Source: Spirochaetales bacterium (lineage in GTDB: Bacteria; Spirochaetota; Spirochaetia; SZUA-6; DRHE01). From it: a stretch of 6,772 nucleotides of DNA. The stretch is from assembly GCA_016935715.1 (NCBI GenBank), contig JAFGQJ010000053.1, positions 1 through 6,772 on the forward strand, in the 5' to 3' direction. Below, one piece after another: positions 5,542 to 6,772 of the stretch. The notes beneath the pieces are model-generated. The model saw only the letters and a list, made by a program, of their open reading frames with translations. It did not search any database and had not been told where the DNA came from. How positions within the stretch are numbered: position 1 is the first letter of the stretch; the number at the start of each line of letters is the position of its first letter. A program made the translations under genes and the position numbers.

Positions 5542-6772
5542 GCAGCGAATCGGCCCCCAGGGTTAAAGGCCGGGCCATCGCCCTGGGAGCGGTGATCTCT
5601 CTGGTTTTCGTGATCCTCATCGGGCAGCTGTTCTACCTCCAGCTGATCCGGGGATGGGAGTTCAAACGCAGAGCCCGGGCCGTGGTTCGACGGGAGCTCC
5701 CGATCCCGGCACAGCGCGGGGAGATCTTCGATCGCCACTATGATTTCCCCCTGGTCGTCAACCAGGATTCCTTCGCCGTGGACCTCATCCCCGCGGAAGT
5801 GCCGGCGGAGAGCAGGCCGGAGCTGTTCGCGCGAATTGCCGAAGCCCTGGACATAACCGTAGAGGAGATCGAAAACAAGGTCCCTCCGCGTTACTACCAC
5901 CTCTACCAGCCGATCGAGCTCAAGGGGGGGGTGGGATTCGAAACCATCGCCTTTCTTGCCGAGCATCTGGCTGAGTTTCCCGGCGTCACCTGGCACAACA
6001 AGCCGATGCGGAACTATCTGGTCGGCGGCTCCCTTTCGCACGTGATCGGCTACGTCGGAGACATCAACCGTGAGGAGATCCAGGTACTGTACAACCAGGG
6101 CTACAGCTTCGGTACGGTGCTGGGCAAGAGCGGAGTGGAGAAGCAGTACGATCTGCTGCTGCGGGGCAAAGACGGCACGCGTTTCCGGACCGTCGACGTA
6201 CGCGAACAGTATCTCAAGGGAAGGCCCGAGGAGGACATTCCTCCGGAACCGGGCAGGAGTCTGGTGTTGACCATCGACAGGCGGATTCAGCTGCTCTGCG
6301 AGAAAGCCCTGGGAGAGCGGATCGGATCGGTCGTGGTGCTGAAACCCTCTACGGGGGAAGTCCTGGCCATGGCCTCCTATCCCTTCTACGACGCGAATCT
6401 GTTCTTCACCGAGATCGGGTCCCGGGAATTTACACGCCTGTCCCTGGATCCGACCTTTCCCTTCATCAATCGGGCCATCCAGTCCTCCTATCCTCCGGCC
6501 TCGGCCTTCAAAGTGATCATGACCACGGCCCTGGTGGAGGAGGAGGCGTTCCCGGTCACGCGGAAGATCACCTGCACGGGAGAGATCTTCTACGGAGACC
6601 GGATATTCCGCTGCCACAGCAAGGTCGGCCACGGCGCCCTGGACCTGCTGGGAGGCCTGGCTGAATCCTGCGACGTGTACTTCTACACCGTCGGCGATGA
6701 GCTGGGCATCGAGCGCATCGTGTACTACTGCCGGGAGTTCGGCCTGGGCCAGCTCAGCGGGATCGACCTCCC
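5538..6772 (+). CDS. mrdA: Penicillin-binding protein 2 (elongation transpeptidase), 3' end cut by window
   Basis: This is the class B monofunctional DD-transpeptidase that cross-links peptidoglycan during lateral growth, anchored in the inner membrane with its catalytic domain in the periplasm. I translated 411 codons from ATG5538 with no stop. A membrane helix occupies about residues 13-37 (IALGAVISLVFVILIGQLFY). The PBP dimerisation/pedestal domain follows, with the conserved AQRGEIFDRH (58-67), SHVIGYVGDI and GKSGVEKQYDLLLRGKDG. The transpeptidase domain starts near residue 245 (SLVLTIDRRIQ, VVVLKPSTGEVLAMAS). The catalytic SxxK is SAFK (Ser322, Lys325) within YPPASAFK, and the second motif is SCD (377-379) in ESCDVYFY. 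The KTG motif would lie beyond the window. The start overlaps the mreD stop as ATGA. An eight-G run at 5924-5931 lies in the frame without breaking it. FtsI is less likely given the mreBCD context. rodA is expected next. Confidence 0.95.
   Translation, partial: MSSESAPRVKGRAIALGAVISLVFVILIGQLFYLQLIRGWEFKRRARAVVRRELPIPAQRGEIFDRHYDFPLVVNQDSFAVDLIPAEVPAESRPELFARIAEALDITVEEIENKVPPRYYHLYQPIELKGGVGFETIAFLAEHLAEFPGVTWHNKPMRNYLVGGSLSHVIGYVGDINREEIQVLYNQGYSFGTVLGKSGVEKQYDLLLRGKDGTRFRTVDVREQYLKGRPEEDIPPEPGRSLVLTIDRRIQLLCEKALGERIGSVVVLKPSTGEVLAMASYPFYDANLFFTEIGSREFTRLSLDPTFPFINRAIQSSYPPASAFKVIMTTALVEEEAFPVTRKITCTGEIFYGDRIFRCHSKVGHGALDLLGGLAESCDVYFYTVGDELGIERIVYYCREFGLGQLSGIDL

Noticed and set aside
5520..6632. 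370-codon open frame on the minus strand opposite mreD/mrdA.
   Set aside because: The plus strand encodes an unmistakable PBP2 with catalytic motifs; the antisense translation is rich in His, Asp, Gly and Arg with no domain, as expected of a GC-rich shadow frame.

Overview
The window is a GC-rich, densely packed stretch of bacterial chromosome with every gene on the + strand. In order it holds the 3' part of the housekeeping sigma factor gene (rpoD), a coiled-coil zinc-ribbon protein, the RNase P RNA gene (rnpB), a membrane-anchored TPR protein, and the cell-shape genes mreB, mreC, mreD and mrdA (PBP2). The last is cut by the window end. As I recall it, the order rpoD - zinc-ribbon protein - rnpB - TPR - mreBCD - mrdA resembles the Treponema pallidum chromosome around TP0493-TP0500. 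I therefore infer a spirochaete, probably a free-living GC-rich member of the Spirochaetales. This rests on remembered gene order and protein character, not on a search.

Region 1 (1-1633) is the transcription block. RpoD sigma regions 2 to 4 are visible and strongly conserved. Twelve bases after its stop begins a 281-residue protein with a long coiled coil, a C4 zinc ribbon and a very acidic tail. The two genes are almost certainly one transcript.

Region 2 (1634-2156) is an RNA locus. A three-unit tandem repeat runs into a plausible sigma70 promoter whose predicted start matches the 5' end of the P1 helix of a type A RNase P RNA. All the core landmarks are present: P1, P2, the P4-forming conserved blocks, a GGU tRNA-binding loop and a GNRA-capped P18-like hairpin. 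Only about 39 bases separate its 3' end from the next coding start, and I see no strong independent terminator.

Region 3 (2157-6772) is the envelope and elongasome operon. A TPR protein with one N-terminal membrane anchor appears to start at a non-canonical CTG codon. It is followed by mreB (27-base gap), mreC (17-base gap), and then mreD and mrdA, each overlapping its upstream neighbour by four bases (ATGA). MreB filaments, MreC, MreD and PBP2 together direct lateral peptidoglycan synthesis. The TPR protein is probably co-expressed with them and may be an accessory envelope factor.

I found no mobile element, CRISPR array, tRNA or sign of horizontal transfer, and I do not see a previously undescribed system here. 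The points most worth a second look are the CTG start, the zinc-ribbon protein's coupling to rpoD, and the tandem repeat at the rnpB promoter.
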